Assembly (NCBI GenBank): GCA_034401795.1
Contig: CM067366.1
Coordinates: 80,423,647 to 80,487,646 of the forward strand
Source: Chaetoderma sp. LZ-2023a
Lineage: Eukaryota > Mollusca > Caudofoveata > Chaetodermatida > Chaetodermatidae
Reading direction: 5' to 3'
DNA: 64,000 nt
Below, in pieces: positions 24,363-27,300 of this stretch. Both the position numbers and the translations under genes were made by a program. Positions within the stretch are counted from its first letter, which is position 1; each line of letters begins with the position of its first letter. The notes below the pieces were generated by a model that worked only from the letters and a program-made list of their open reading frames with translations, made no database searches and was not told where the DNA came from.

Positions 24363-27300
24363 AATTACTTTCAATTTATCATCATCACTATCATCTAATT
24401 GACTTTCATCATCATTTTGTAGATAAACATCATATATCTGGATGTTTGATTTGTCCCAGCCATTGTTGCATCAGCCCCACCCCACCCCCATGATACAAAT
24501 CTATTACAACAGCTTAGTAGCTAAAGCTGGAAAATTTTCAGGAAAAATATGGCCAGTAAATTTTTCAGAAAATCTTCCGACTAACAAACAATACATGTAC
24601 AGTTTGTATATTCAGCGGAACATAGAATCAAAGCAGAGACAATATCACACCTGTATATGAACTGAGTGTGGGAAAGATAAATAAATAGGTGTTGTATCTG
24701 CTATGTAGAGTTGAAAAGGTTATAGATATGCTATGATGTGCCAATATTGCCTATTTGATCTCATATGTCAACCTGTATTAGATATATTAGCACCTCTAAT
24801 TAATATATCTAAGATATTTAGCTTAAAATTTACCAGTTCTGATGAATATTTGAGTATTTCCCGGTATTTCCCACTTTTTAAAGTATTTCCTAGGGTGGTA
24901 TTTACCGGTATTTCCCGCACCTGGAAATTGCTAATTGCTGCCAACCCTGTTATATTCATTCTCAATTTAGCTGGAGCATGAACGACTTTATCATGAAGTG
25001 AGTTTATTATTACGATGGCTGTTGTTGACCTTGTAATGACGTCTTCAGATTGGAATGCGAACTGGTTATTCCTATTTACGTGTATATATCCAGGCCTAAG
25101 ATGATTACTGCTACGAAAATTGGTAATTTATAAGAATGTACTCGGCGCAAATAAGAGAAAGAAACTTAGCCTCATAGGACAGTAGAGCTGGGCGGTATTG
25201 ATAATTACATGATGGTATCGGTACCATGAAAAAATACTGCGGTACCACGGTATACCGTCATCTGAGCTTGAGGCATGCCACGAAATTAGAACAATTTTTT
25301 CCATTTCCTTTTCACTGCCATCTCCAATCAACGGTAAATATAGGTAAAATAAATAAATCGGCTTCCTGATTTAGAGAAGAAAAACATGGCTATTGCGACT
25401 GTTTAGTTTCACGATTTTATTAGGTCACTATTTTTATTGACGTAATATCATTCACGGGAATATCGGTCAAAGGGTGTGGTCGACTCGCTGACTATTACCC
25501 GCTGTTCGAGACATTGGGGTGCACTATTTTCAATCTGGATTGTTCTTGCTATTAATGCGGGCGACCAGCAAATGGTAAATTTTAGTTTGGCAGTCGAGCG
25601 CTTTGATAAACAGAGTCCAGACAAAATCCGCGAGTATTTAAACGGGGCGAGTGTTGTACTCTTTTATTTCTGTTGGAGTCGTATATTCTGTTACTCGCGA
25701 AAACAGGCCTATACACATACATATAACACGACATTGAATATAGCCGATTCCAAAGCTTCTGATAATTAGCGAGTACCCGATGTGCAGACTCGTTACTCGC
25801 CATGCTTCACGTGAACAATGCATGTAAAAAGCTATTTCCGCGAACTTCCGACGTGTAGCCAGTTGAAAAATGAATTACAAAAACTAACACTAATTTTTAG
25901 GTGTCGTTACTTAAACTGGATTTCTTAAAGAAATTTCTTAAAACAAGATAGAAAAATTAAAAATAACGACTTCAACGCGGCTCGTTGTTAATAAATTAGC
26001 ATGTGATCAAAACGGCGCGAGCAAATACATTTTAGTAAATTTTCATTGATAAATTCAGCATAGTAATGTATTTTCCCACGGTCTAATTCATGAACAACCA
26101 ATCATATACGTCTTTGCGAGATTGCTGTTGTGTTTGAATAGCACGCAGTTTGTATGTTATTTTGTTATTCTAGCGTGTTTGATCGGTGACAAAATGCTTA
26201 AAGTAATAAATTACAAATAATAGAAACGGGAATAGGGAATATATTATAGTGTAATTACAACCGGCGGACGGCCAGAGAATGAGTTTAGATGTTTTAAATA
26301 AAGCAATTTTACTGTGAGACTTTCAAGACGTACGTTTGACATACAATTCTGCCTGTCATTATTTTGTAATTGACGTCTTGATGTTTGTTTTTACAACGAC
26401 CCTTTCGCCTCAACTCGGCTAATAGTTAGGGATGCCTGTATTTTTGGCACTATTAGCACTTATTTACCCTTGGTCAAGTCAGATTTTATGAATATATTTC
26501 TCAAATATTGCTCAAACATTATGGACAGTATTCACGGTACTTGGAAATGTCAACGGTCACGGTATACCGCGGTACTACCATCAGACCGCCAAGCTCTAAT
26601 GGACAACCCTGATTGTATATATGTAATGGCTGAATCTGGAGGCAAAGTAACTCAACTGGAAGTGACGACGTGCGAAAAGGATCTTGGGATACATTTCGAT
26701 GACAAGTTAACCTTCCACCAACATGTTGAGATGATGGTTAACAAGGCCAACCAGGTAGTTGGGCTAATCAGGCGATCATTCCGTTATCTAGATGGAGAAG
26801 TGTTCAGTCTACTGTTTAAATCTCAGGTGAGGCCCCTACTGGAATATGCTAATACAATATGGAGCCCACGCTTCAAGATCTACATATCCAAGATAGAAAA
26901 AGTCCAGAGGAGGGCACCCAAACTACTACCGGGCATGTTCGATATGGCATATGAAGAAAGACTCAAACGACTAAAGCTTCGGACTCTTGTCTACCGAAGA
27001 ATTCGAGGTGACATGATCTAGACATACAAATTCCTCAACAATAAATACACTATAGAGCTACATGGATTGGTTCTGGAAATGTCGACCACAACACGTGGAC
27101 ACAGCTACAAGCTTAGGAAGCACCACTCAAATAAATCACTGTGCGCACACACCTTCAGCAACACAGTTATCAACAACTGAAACTCTCTTGTTGAGGATGT
27201 GGTGGTGGCACCCTCCCTTAACTGCTTCAAGCACTGACTAGATAAACACTGGTTCCAATTACAACCTGACAGTCGACCTCCCTCAAGTTCTCAGAAGCCA

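Noticed and set aside
25193-26598. hAT transposase in the interior
   Set aside because: No ORF longer than about 100 codons and no hAT dimerisation or catalytic motif was found.
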